Origin: Adiantum capillus-veneris
Lineage: Eukaryota > Streptophyta > Polypodiopsida > Polypodiales > Pteridaceae
DNA: 64,000 nucleotides
Assembly: GCA_014529385.2 (NCBI GenBank)
Contig: CM043971.1
Location: forward strand, 32,691,209 to 32,755,208
Direction: 5' to 3'
Both the position numbers and the translations under genes were made by a program. The notes under the pieces are model-generated. The model ran no database searches. It was not told where the DNA came from and saw only the letters and a program-made list of their open reading frames with translations. Of the stretch, positions 1-10,314 are shown in pieces. Positions within the stretch are counted from its first letter, which is position 1; every line of letters starts with the position of its first letter.

Positions 1-775
1 GAAGAACTTACAAGCCCTTTTAAACACCTACAAATGCCAGCAAGTGCTAAAAAGTGCCTAATTTTTATGCACTTGCAAGCACTTTGAACCACCTGCCTGC
101 AGGGATATTAAAGCACTTTGAAGCACTTTCAACCACTTGCAAAGTCCTGCAAGTGCTTGAAGGTGCTTCAAAGTGCTTGAATTTGCATCAAAATGATTTT
201 AAAGTGCTTAAAAGTTTATTCTACAATCACTTTAGAGCACTTTGGGGCACTTTTAAGCACTATAAAGCACTTTTAACCAATTTTAAGACCCTGCAAGTGC
301 TTGAGATTGCTTCAAAGTGCTAAAAAGAGCTTCGAAGTGCCTTTCAAAGTGCTACAAGTGGACAAATTGAGCACCAAGAAGCACTTCCAAGCACTTTTAA
401 ACACCTATAAATGCCAACAAGTGCTAAAAAGTGCCTAACGTTTATGCACTTGCAAGGAAGCACTTTCAACCACTTGCAAAGTCCTGCAAGTGCTTGAAGG
501 TGCTTCAAAGTGCTTAAATTTGCATCAAAATTCTTTCAAAGTGCTTAAAAGTTTATTCTGCAATCACTTCAGAGCACTTTGAGGCACTTTAAAGCACTTT
601 TTACCACTTTTAAGACCCTACAAGTGCTTGAAAGTGCAGCTTCCAAGTGCTAGCAAGTGCCTTTCAAAGTGCTTCAAGTGGACAGATAGAGCACTTGTAG
701 ACACTTGCAAGTGTCTACAAGTACTTGAATGTTCCAACAAGTGCTCCAAGGTGCTTGCAAGTGCCTGCTCTGCTG
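1..775. repeat. AAGTGCTT/AAGCACTT-rich repeat, two ~377-bp copies plus a partial third
   Basis: The octamer AAGTGCTT and its complement AAGCACTT recur every 10-20 bases. On a larger scale the block from about 12 to 388 is repeated from about 389 to 693 (for example AAACACCTACAAATGCCAGC near 22 and AAACACCTATAAATGCCAAC near 399). The second copy is shortened by a small internal deletion near 455. The tail to 775 carries the same motif without clear phase. Short open frames here have repetitive composition (many K, L, C, S, F) and I do not regard them as genes. No matching repeat family is known to me. Confidence 0.85.
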
Positions 776-1052
776 CTAGGGCTTGCATGTCCCCCATTAT
801 GGTTGGTCCTGTCACTCTTCAAAAACACGATTAGGAATCGACACGCCCAAGAGAACTTGGGTTACGTGAGACCGCAATAGGAAAAAGACTAAGTCACTGC
901 CTTGGTACTTTGCTTGGCATTCTTAGTGGTTATGAATCTAGGTATCAAGTCCAAATCTACATGGGTATTGTTGGTGCAATGATTGATATTTCATGTGCAA
1001 TGTCTAGTGCATGGCATGTTCTGTGAGATTGATTATTTTTCTTTTGTTGTGT

Positions 1053-1279
1053 AACAGACACAGCATGACAAGTTGGAGGCCTCCTGCAAGGAGGGACGGG
1101 TCCATTGCCAATTTGTGAATGGGATGCTCAAGGAAGTGAATCTGGAAAAGAGGTTCACCCTCTTCCCCAGGCCACCCTTTGTAGATATTGACAAAACAAT
1201 CCATGTGTTTAGCACGTGTGTTGCATGCGGGGAGTATCTAGATGTGGTGTATGTTGTGGACAGCTTCATGTTAAAGTGA
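1053..1279 (+). CDS. Partial exon of an unrecognised protein upstream of the FCP1-like domain
   Basis: A pyrimidine-rich tract ending TGTGTAACAG at 1052 looks like a 3' splice site. After it an open frame runs to a TGA at 1279 and encodes about 75 residues, including FTLFPRPPFVDIDKTIHVF and a CVACGEYLDVVYVVDS end. The composition is protein-like and non-repetitive, unlike the flanking repeats. I do not recognise the family. It lies on the same strand and about 1.1 kb upstream of the FCP1-like phosphatase domain, so it may be an earlier exon of the same decayed gene. No start codon can be assigned. It could also be an unrelated exon fragment. Confidence 0.4.
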
Positions 1280-1492
1280 AAGTATCAATACCACCCTCTC
1301 TGCTTTGGTGCACTTTTGGACAATAGTGACACAAGTGTGAAGAGGGATGTGGCATGGTAATTTCTGCAATGGCAAAAGCGTATATCAGTGGGCATTGTAC
1401 TGTAAAGGGTAAGTTGGCACTATTTTCAATACATTGAGGCTTTCTACTTTTGGATTGCGATGTTGATTGAGTGAGTCATTTGTGATTGTCCA

Positions 1493-1966
1493 GATGAGGA
1501 AGATGTGACACTTGCAAGCCAAGATGTGCAAGGAACAGACACAATGGGTGTGAAGAATGGTGGGCATGGACCAGCAAAGGTTTCTGTTAAGGATTTGGAG
1601 GACCTTGCCAATATGGAATGGGTTCAAGACATCCTCCTGGACTTGGAATCTGATAGGAGGAAGAAGAAAGTGGAGGGATAGGATGTGTACACAATGGGTG
1701 AAAGCCAAGGGGTGGATACTGTTATGGAGAAGAGGGAGGTTGCTGAAGGCCAGGATAGTGTTGGAATGAATACTGTTGCAAAAACAAATGTCGACAAGCC
1801 ACAAGACAAGCAAACCAATTTTGATGAATATGGTGCAATCGATGTGGTGCTTCTAACTGCAGCTGAGGCCGTGGCAGGGTAGGGTGCTATTGAAGACAAT
1901 AATGAGGGAGCCGTCGATGGTGTTAAGAAAGCGGACAAAAGTGAGGATGGTGCTAAACGTGACTGA
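1493..1966 (+). pseudogene. Acidic linker exon of the decayed phosphatase-like gene
   Basis: After a probable 3' splice site (TGTGATTGTCCAG, ending near 1492), one frame encodes an acidic, low-complexity chain rich in D, E, V and G (for example VKDLEDLANMEWVQDILLDL). It is broken by TAG at 1679-1681, TAG at about 1880, and a TGA near 1963. Readable sequence continues in the same frame across these stops, so this looks like one exon with nonsense mutations, not several genes. Plant NLI-interacting-factor-like proteins often carry long acidic N-terminal regions before the phosphatase domain, which fits the position upstream of 2396-3171, but the assignment rests on position and composition only. 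Confidence 0.4.
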
Positions 1967-2395
1967 TCCAATTGATGTGGACCTGGATGCTATTGATTCA
2001 AGATAAGGTGACTGGTCTGATTGATGTGGACGTGGATGCTACTGATCCAGAGAAGGTGGCTGGTGCGATGCCGACATCCCCAGGTGATTTCACCTTGTAC
2101 GACTTGTTGTCTACAATAGGAAGAAAGTGAGTCCGTGGATGTGCCAACAAGTCCTGTGCTTGCAAACTTTAACTTATATTTACCCTTGTGATTGACAATC
2201 TGTGTCTTGATGTAATGCACTGAGATTATATTTTGGTCTCCATCTATTACCATATGTTTTAAGTACAGGTTACATTTTCCTTCTTATATTGTGCTCTCTT
2301 GTGGTAGAATTTGACCCTTTGATCTTTGAATTGACCTTGTAAGTTGTTGTAGGATCTTCATTGTGTGCTAATTGACTCAAAATATTATTCACAAT

Positions 2396-3171
2396 GTAGA
2401 AATTGATTCATGGTGGCTAAAGGAAAAATCAACTGACACAGAGCTGCCGAAAGATGTTATAGCTATAGGAAGGTGGCTGATTGTATTTGATGTGAATGGT
2501 GTGCTCTTAAAGAGATATAACCAACCACCATCAAAGATGCAATTTTTGCACCTCCCAACGGAGGTGAGACCATTTGTATACCGTCTGGGTCAAGAGTTAT
2601 GGTGTGCGGTCAGCCGGATGCAAAGGGTGTGCTCCATGCAAGCAGATATTATGATATGGTCTTGTTATAGAAGAGAAAAGATAATGAATTTTTTGGGAAC
2701 ATACCTGCCATATTGTCGTAGTAAATGAGTGGTCAAAAGGTATACGTCTGACCCTCTTCTTGCCTCATGCTCATTACCAGTGTGTATTGTCATTAATTCT
2801 GCTTAACTTTCCTTTACTCTTACAGATGTGTTTAGCCAAGAAGATTGTGAGATCATCCTTGATGTCCCATGTGTGCCGAGGGATGTTGGTGATAAGCATG
2901 TCTTCCTGAAGCTGCTGAGATCAGTGTGGGAAAAACACCCGTCATATAATGCCAGCACTACCATACTTGTAGATGACTGTAGATATAAGTCTCTTAGAAA
3001 TGACTATGATAATTGTCTAGCCATTTGATCATATGAGCCTTCTTACCTTGATCCCTACTATCCCTTGTATTTCATGGACTTGGTCAAGCCCTGGCTGGAA
3101 GGCTGGATTTTTGCTCCCTACCCAACAGCATATAGCCGTCAACACCCCATCTTTGATGTAGAAGACAACGT
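2396..3171 (+). pseudogene. FCP1/NLI-interacting-factor-like HAD phosphatase domain, decayed
   Basis: Two exons are visible. The first follows a 3' splice site at 2398 (TTCACAATGTAG) and contains WLIVFDVNGVLLKRY, then VRPFVYRLG and DIMIWSCYRRE, the order expected of the FCP1 homology domain. An intron (donor near 2742, acceptor at 2825) leads to the second exon with LLRSVWEKHPSYNASTTILV, DDCRYKSLRNDYDN and DPYYPLYFMDLVKPWLEGW. Family members remove phosphate from proteins through a DxDx(T/V) motif; here it reads D-V-N-G-V, with Asn at the second acidic position, as I recall for several plant relatives. A frameshift near 2690 (the continuing frame reads IVVVNEWSK) and a TGA near 3026 mark it as a pseudogene. 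The domain call is firm; the substrate is unknown. Confidence 0.72.
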
Positions 3172-3429
3172 TAGCCCTCTCATTTTGCTGATTATTTCAT
3201 TCAGCGAGTGGAATACGTTATTCGCTTTGAACCCCCTGTCAACCCATGATTTGTGGAACAAAGAAAGAAAATTTTCTTGGTGAAATCTGCTATGTATTCC
3301 TTTGCAGTGAAAATAAAAATCCACTAATGTCCATTTAGTCATTTTCTTACAGTATGCTTATGTGGTCATTTTGTCTTGATCTTTGGATTTTGGTACTGAT
3401 AAGTACCAAATTTGATACTGATCTTCTCA

Positions 3430-4230
3430 TTGTAGGGTGATTGTAACTCATGGAAGCTCCATTGTACAAACTTTAAGCATATATCTTTTTTTTGAAAAAT
3501 TTACGATTGTGGGCTTCGAAAATTATAATTACCAGTATCAAATTTGAAGCCTTTCGTACTAACAACTTTCAGGATTTGGTACTGGTAAATTGGGTATTGT
3601 AAAGTACCAAATTTGGTACTTCTCATCTCACTACAGGGTGATTGTAGAAGAAAGTGTATTTTAGAGAGAGCTTATTTTGGAAAAGAACAATATTCTGGGT
3701 TGGGAAAGTTAGGTATACCAGTACAAAATTTGGTGCTTGTGATACTGGCATTGGAAACTACCAAATTTGATACTGTAAAGTACCAAATTAGGTGTTGTTC
3801 ATCTCAATACGGGTGATCGTTAAAGATAGCTTATCTTGGAAAAAAAAATTATTATGGGCTAGGGAAGTTAGATATACCAATACAAAATTTGGTGCTAATG
3901 ATACTGGCATTGGAAACTACCAATTTGGTACTATAAAGTACCAAATTGGGTGATGTTCATCTCACTAAGTGTGATTGTTGTGAAGATAGCTTATTTTGGA
4001 GAAAAAAAAGTATTATGGGTTGGGGAAGTAAGGTATACCAATACAAAATTTGGTGCTTTTGATATTGGCATTGTCATCTATCAAATTTGGTGTGTAAAGT
4101 ACTAAATTTGGCACTAGTCATCTCACTACAGGGTGATTGTAGAAGAAAGCTTATTTTGGAAAAAGCTTATTTTGGAGAAACAAAATATTATGGGTTGGGG
4201 AAGTTAGGTATACCAGTACAAAATTTGATT
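3430..4230. repeat. ~160-bp tandem repeat with GTACCAAATTTGG motifs
   Basis: Four imperfect units begin with GGTGATTGT near 3639, 3812, 3969 and 4132, with a weaker first unit near 3435. Each carries AGCTTATTTTGGA, TATGGGTTGGGGAAGTTAGG, TATACCAGTACAAAATTTGG and one or two near-palindromic AAAGTACCAAATTTGGTACT cores. Spacing is 157-173 bp. The last unit is cut short at about 4228, where a different 42-bp direct duplication begins. No coding sequence is supported. Confidence 0.8.
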
Positions 4231-4815
4231 ATACAAGCTTTATAGCAGAGTTAGCCTTGTTTTGGAAGTCGATTATACAAACTTTATAGCAGAGTGAGCC
4301 TTGTTTTGGGAAAAAAAGAACATTGAGCGATCGGGAAGTTACAATTACTAGTACTAGTAAGTTCCAAATTTGGCAATGGTTTTCTCATTGTAAGACAATC
4401 GTCATTCACTACTTTTCAAGTTCCTGTAAATTATGTTATATTACTAACCTCAACAGTGTAGCATACATAGTGGAGGTAGGGAAGGAAAGGACAAATTACT
4501 CAATCTTCCAAATGGCAGAGGTGGGGATGGGTCAAACGCTCTTATCCTCTTCTCCGTCTTCATCATACGGCATACTATTTTATACATTTTCATAGACCTC
4601 ATTGGTCAACATAAACATGTTTTGGAGTCCATAGGCTCCATCAAAATTTGTATTTCTCTTACAAGGTGGGAATAGATCATGACTGGTGGTGTATGATCAA
4701 GAAGGCTGTATGTATCACATTTCCCATCCAATTGGCCATAGTACAAGCCTTCAACCACAAGTCCACCTCTAACAATCTTGTTGTTTCACTTATCCCTTTG
4801 TGATTTGTGTGCATG
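4231..4815. other. No gene seen; short 42-bp direct duplication at its left end
   Basis: A ~42-bp segment containing GATTATACAA and TTTATAGCAGAG is present twice in tandem at about 4227-4268 and 4270-4311. The rest, to 4815, is unique sequence with only short shadow reading frames. It probably includes the 3' flank of the minus-strand transposon-like gene that ends at 4816. Confidence 0.5.
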
Positions 4816-5700
4816 TTACATGACTTTGGTACATTTCAAAAGATAAAATTCCTCACCGCCTTCAGATTCCTTCACTGCAAACTTGTCCCCAACGGACAAC
4901 ATTTCACACATTATCTGTGGGTTTCCCTGGTACATTGGCAAGTTGATGTCCAATCTCATTGCTACAGTTCTCATGTTGCTATCATCCTCCCTGGTTCCCT
5001 CCTCTTCCTCACTATCCTCATTGTCCACCTCTTTCATTGATACAATGGATATGTATTTCCATTATTCAGTGTATTTCTTGCTCTTGCATCTCCTCCATTG
5101 CCCACTTAAAGATGCATCACAAAAGCATGAGAGTGTACGAAGACGTAGAGCGCATGGGTCCTCAGGTGAATGACCATCTACACAATGGGTCACACCTGAG
5201 CCTTGGATTTGTTGACATTCCTAGTGGATATCCCGTTGCACTTCATCCTTTGAAAACAGCCAAAACACTCTCTGTGTGTTAGATCTGTGTGACCCAGTCA
5301 TGTCTCCAAATTTTTCCTTTAGAAAATTAACAACATCATCCGCACCCTTCATCGACGCCCCGTCTAGTTTCAGCTCCTCATGCGTTAGTGTTCTCTTGAT
5401 GACAACATCGGCTCCATTGTGCTCCCCTTTTCCATGCCTCGATGCGGAGAAGTTCCACATCATGTGCAAGCTTGTCAATTGATGGTACGTGGCAACAAGT
5501 AAAAAGGTTGACGTGCCTTGAATTGCGATGTTGCACCATCTCACCACACCCAATGATATTGGAAACGTGACCTTAATCTTTTAGCACCTATCATGAAGCA
5601 TAAAGAAATGTTGCACAAACAAAGTATCATGTTGCTTATCATCAGATATGTAGAAATCCAGTGTCTTTAGTTTGATACTGATTAGCCTTAATTTTTGTAA
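4816..5700 (-). pseudogene. C-terminal half of a transposon-derived protein (HGKGEH family)
   Basis: Read on the minus strand from about 5690, the sequence gives DFYISDDKQHDTLFVQHFF, a TAA, then VVRWCNIAIQGTSTFLLVA, MMWNFSASRHGKGEHNGAD, VVIKRTLTHEELKLDGA and a DDVVNFLKEKFGD helix. Further left (5037-4816) are an acidic stretch (VDNEDSEEEEGTREDD) and VGDKFAVKESEGGEEFYLL. I associate the order SDD..HD..FVQH - HGKGEHDGAGA..KR - acidic linker - small C-terminal domain with a widespread uncharacterised, probably transposon-encoded protein family of plants; that is from memory and needs a search. Stops and a frame change show it is not intact. Its N-terminal half is at 8175-8830. Confidence 0.55.
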
Positions 5701-5811
5701 GCTCATTGGATGAAGTGCCAAAGTACTAAAGTATTAATGACATGGTAATGTGAAAACACTACCCACCAAATTGTAAAGTGCCAGGTTTGGGACTTTGGTA
5801 CTAGTCCCAGG

Positions 5812-7935
5812 GACTTGATACTATGCAGATTGCAAAGTACCAGGATTGGTGGTTTGGGTGTTGTACAGATCTAAGTTTCAAAGAATCATTTGATGAACTA
5901 CCAAATTTCCAAAGCCTCAATAGCTTGGTATTGTGCAAATACTACACACAACATTGTGAAGTACCAGGTTGGGAACTTTGGGTACTCTAAAGTTAAGATT
6001 ACCAAACAAAGAATACTACAGAGATACATGATCATAGCAATCCCATGGACTTGGTACTGAGAGATAGTACCCAAGCCATCCTAAAGTACCAAGATTGGTT
6101 CTTTGGGTGTTGGTCAGCTCTGAAGAATCATTTGATGAACTACCAAAGTTCCAAAGTCTCAATGACTTGGTACTGTGCAAATACTACACACAACATTGTG
6201 AAGTACCAGGTTGGGAACTTTGGGTACTCTAAAGTTAATATTACCAACAAAAAAAAAAACCCTACAAAGAGACATGATAATAGCAGTCCCATGGACTTGG
6301 TAGTACTGAGAGATAGTACCCAAGCCATCCTAAAGTACCAAGATTAGTGCTTTGGACGTTGGTCAGCTCTGAAGAATCATTTGATGAACTACCAAAGTCC
6401 CAAAGCCTCAATGACTTGCTATTGTGAAAATACTACACACAGCATTGTGAAGTACCAGGTTAGGAACTTTGGGTACTCTAAAGTTAAGATTACCAAACAA
6501 AGAATACTACAAAGATACATGATAATAGCAGTCCCATGGACTTGGTACTGAGAGATAGTACCCAGGCCATCCTAAAGTACCAAGATTGGTAGTTTGAGTG
6601 TTAGTTAGCTCTGAAGAATCATTTGATGAAACTACCAAAGTTCCAAAGTCTCAATGACTTGGTACTGTGCAAATACTACACACAGCATTGTGAAGTAGCA
6701 GGTTGGGAACTTTGGGTACTCTAAAGTTAAGATTACCAAACAAAAAACAGTACAAAGAGACATGATGATAGCAGTCCCATGGACTTGGTAGTACTAAGAG
6801 ATAGTACCCAAGCCATCCTAAAGTACCAAGATTGGTGCTTTGGATGCTGATCAGCTCTGAAGAATCATTTGATGAACTACCAAAGTCCCAAAGTCTCAAT
6901 GACTTGGTATTGTGCAAATACTACACACGGCATTGTGAAGTACCAGGTTGGGAACTCTGGGCACTCTAAAGTTAAGATTACCAAACAAAAAACACTACAA
7001 AAAGACATAATGAGAGCAGTCCCATAAACTTGGTACTGAGAGATAGTACCCAAGCCATCCTAAAATACCAAGAGTGGTGTGCTTTGGGTGCTGGTTAGCT
7101 CTAAGTTTTGAAGAATCATTTTATGAAGTAGCAAAGTTTCAAAATGACTTGATATTGTGCAAATACTACCAACATCATTGTAAAGTGCCAAGTTGGGAAC
7201 TCTTGGCACTCATAACCAACAAAGAATACTACAAAGAGACATGATAATACCGATCCCATGGACTTGGTACTGAGCGATAGTACCCAAGCTATCCTAAACT
7301 ACCAAGACTGGTGCTTTGGGCGGTGTTCAACTCTAAGTTTCGAAGAATCATTTGATGATGTACCAAAGTTCCAAAGTCTCAATAACTTGGTACTCTGCAA
7401 ATACTAGCAACAACATTGTAAAGTTCCAAGTTGAGAATTCTCGGCACTCTAAATTTAAGATAACCAAACAAAGAATACTACATAGAGACATGATAATAGC
7501 AGTCCCATGGACTTGGTACTGAGAGATAGTACCCAAGCCATCCTACACTACCAAGATTGGTGCTTTGGGTGTTTTTCAGCTCTAAGTTTTGAAAAATCAT
7601 TTGATGAAGTACCAAAGTTTCAAAGTCTCAATGACTTGGTACTCTGCAAATACTAGCAACAACATTGTGAAGTACCAAGTTGGAAACTCTTGGCACTCTA
7701 AAGTTAAGATAACCAAACAAAGAATACTACAAAGAGACATGATAATACAAGTCCCATGGACTTAGTACTATGAAGATAGTAACCAAGCCATCCTAAAATA
7801 CCAAAGTTGATGCTATGGGTACTATATAGATCTAAGTTTCGAAGAATCATTTGATGAAGTACCAAAGTTCCTCATTATTTGGTTCTAGATTTTGACAAGT
7901 ACCCAGGTGAGAAACTTCTGGCATTGTGAGTTGAC
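5812..7935. repeat. ~245-bp tandem repeat, nine copies
   Basis: The phrase ATGGACTTGGTACTGAGAGA recurs with small changes at about 5812 (degenerate), 6046, 6294, 6537, 6781, 7024, 7257, 7506 and 7756, a period of 233-250 bp. Each unit also carries GAATCATTTGATGAACTACC, CAAAGTCTCAATGACTTGG, CTAAAGTTAAGATTACCAAA and AGAGACATGATAATAGCAG. The last copy fades out at about 7935 and weak similarity extends left to about 5720. The array separates the two halves of the minus-strand transposon-like gene. Open frames inside it (for example 6045-6347) arise from the repeat and are not genes. Confidence 0.92.
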
Positions 7936-8174
7936 TGTCTTTTTGAAATATCAATTGGGTATGGTATGTAACAAACAATACCTAGACCTCTGTAAAGCTT
8001 CGGAATGATTACTACCTTCCTCGGCCTCAAAGCATATCCCCATAAGAGGTAGAATTGCTTCCCTTGAAACTATGTACATGGTTGCATAATACCAAATTCA
8101 AACCTATTCACACTATACATAACCCAAGTAAGAGGCGACATTAAAAAAAATGATATGATGTACCCAAGAGTCAT

Positions 8175-8830
8175 CTAGAAATGAACCGGATGTTTCACAA
8201 CACTCTTCTCTTCAATTTTGAATTTACAAATGTCCTTTTTATTAGGAGAGACCCTAGTCTCCGATGACCAAAAGGCATAGACTATATCCCTTGTTATTGA
8301 ATTTACATAGGTCCCGTGATGAAGAGATCTTTGACTATGCAAACAATGGTAACACTTCATCCTTATCTTTCATGTGTAGCCAATAAGTTGCCCCTGCAAT
8401 GTTCCTACGATGAACACCTAATAGTGTTGCAATTTTAGACTGATTCACAGCATTTGAGCCACCTGTAGTATTTAAAACCATGCTCAAAGACATTTTCTTG
8501 ACGAAAAGTTTGTTTGCAGAACAAGGGACCTTGAGTTGTGTAAGTGAATTGCGGATGCTAGACACAACGATCGAATTCACCATCGGCGACCTGGAGCTTT
8601 GAAAATGTATTATGTTGGAGTAGTTCCTGGAAGAGCTCCTTTTTCTCGCTAGCCGAAAGACCTCATGTTTGGTTGTGCCAACATCAAGCCACTACTGAGC
8701 AAATATTCTTCCTTGACTTGCATGTTGAAGCTCACCCAATGATGTTAGGAACCCTTTCCTTGATTCTTTGTTGACGCTTCTTTGCACCCCAATAATCTCT
8801 CATGTAAGCAATGTTTGTGAGAGATGAAGT
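8175..8830 (-). pseudogene. N-terminal half of the same transposon-derived protein
   Basis: Reading leftwards from about 8830, the minus strand encodes AYMRDYWGAKKRQQRIKERV, then SEKKELFQELLQ, then NQSKIATLLGVHRRNIAGA (helix-turn-helix-like), KDKDEVLPLF, and finally DIVYAFWSSETRVSPNKKD with KHPVHF. The segment FW.SETRVSPNKKD matches my memory of the N-terminal part of the same uncharacterised plant transposon family as 4816-5700. Frames change near 8340 and several stops occur near 8700, so it is decayed. Roughly 400 residues of the expected middle are missing and the ~245-bp array lies in their place. Function is unproven; DNA binding is plausible. Confidence 0.5.
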
Positions 8831-8962
8831 GGCCGGAACGCTCATGCTTGGAGTAGTATCCATTCCATGTTTAGTTGTTGGCTCAAATGCATCAAAAGAC
8901 GAGAAGCTCTCTCAAACCGGTATCTCCATTGGCGGTGTGCAAAACTGTGTGTAGCTCGCGTA

Positions 8963-9095
8963 GAGAGAGAGAGAGAGAGACTACTATGGATATGGTTCTA
9001 GCTACTCAGACTATTGCAAGTGCAGCAAGGACAAGGAGCACGATGTTTTTGTTGTAGATTTCCATTGGCATACAATCCGTGGGTGCAAGAACCAC

Positions 9096-9172
<77 letters not shown>

Positions 9173-9181
9173 GAGAGAGAG
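8963..9181. repeat. (GA)n microsatellites
   Basis: A short GA tract lies at about 8963-8981 and a long one at about 9101-9181, the latter interrupted by a single GG. The Ser-Leu open frames on the minus strand over this tract are products of the dinucleotide repeat. Confidence 0.95.
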
Positions 9182-9560
9182 GTATAGTTTTTGCATTTTT
9201 CTTGCATTTCCCCACCCTCCCCTTCCAAAAAAGCACCCCACATCTCCAATGACCCCACCCGGCAATTTTCCTGTTGCCATAAAGTAAAAGACCAACACTT
9301 TGTGAGTATACATATAAAACATAAAAAATAAAAGGAACTTGATTACGTAATACTTCATTTTTTTTCAACAACAAATTCACCAAAGATTTGTTGTGTCAAG
9401 GACAGCACAGTTTGTACCACCAATACTTGCTTTCAGCCAATGATTCTTATGTATTTTTGTGCTTGTGTATGAGTGTACATGAGTGAGGCAGAGACTAACC
9501 TCGATTGTAGCAGTGTCTAGTTGGTAGCTATTTTGTTTCTCGACATAGATTATGATGTTT

Positions 9561-9562
<2 letters not shown>

Positions 9563-9617
<55 letters not shown>
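9563..9617. repeat. (GA)n microsatellite
   Basis: About 27 GA units in a row with no coding context. Confidence 0.95.
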
Positions 9618-9620
<3 letters not shown>

Positions 9621-9639
9621 TTGTTTTTACTTAAATAAT

Positions 9640-10310
9640 ATGACATAATTGAACTTTAACATTCAAAAGACAACTGGCTTTAGAGAAAAGGCAATGATAA
9701 GTACAAAAACAACTCAATCTTAGAATTATCTTTCTACAAAGCTTATAAGAATGAAACCTCATTCCAGTATAAACTGATATTAGAAGTACTTCCCAAGCAG
9801 TAAGAGCAAGTGTAATCATGGACAAACATTTGCTTTAAGCCAAAAAAAATTCAAGAAAGAGAGAGTCCTCGCATGCATCCATCCAAACAAAACAACACAT
9901 ATGTTAGCCTTGGATGTGTTTAACAGGTGTCAATGGAATATATCAATTGTTATCCATGTCCAACTTACAACTTTTATACTTAAAGCAATGTCCAGAGTTT
10001 TCTGGTTGTTCCGAATTAGTTTGTAAAAAAAATTTTATAGGTTTGTTCCTATTTATTTAGTTGATCTTTTTAAAAAAAATATTACCAGGCGGTTACCAGC
10101 TTTTTTAATCCAAGCAAATCATTTTAATAACATATTTTTCCACATTTGTCAGGCACTAACATAATTATGAAGCTATGAAGTAAAAAAAGATCTCTTAAAT
10201 GTCTCTTATCAACCCAAACTTCTAGTCCGCAAAAAAAGTTAGCCGACTCGGTCATGTTTATCTACCTCAAAAATATAAATCCCCTTGGTCTAGCTTGAAT
10301 CATTCTTTTC
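9640..10310. other. No gene recognised
   Basis: AT-rich unique sequence between a microsatellite and the LINE fragment. It has several A-runs (for example near 10025 and 10070) but no convincing frame, splice pattern or terminal repeat. No poly(T) tract that would mark the 3' end of the minus-strand LINE is visible at its right edge, so the LINE fragment probably lacks its true 3' end. Confidence 0.5.
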
Positions 10311-10314
10311 AAGT

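Noticed and set aside
6045-7536. Several 60-100-residue open frames in the 245-bp array
   Set aside because: They repeat with the unit, appear on both strands and have no protein-like features.
8998-9646. Ser-Leu-rich proteins on the minus strand
   Set aside because: They are translations of (GA)n tracts; similar frames at 12946-13081, 44911-45223, 46041-46358 and 56627-57199 were rejected for the same reason.
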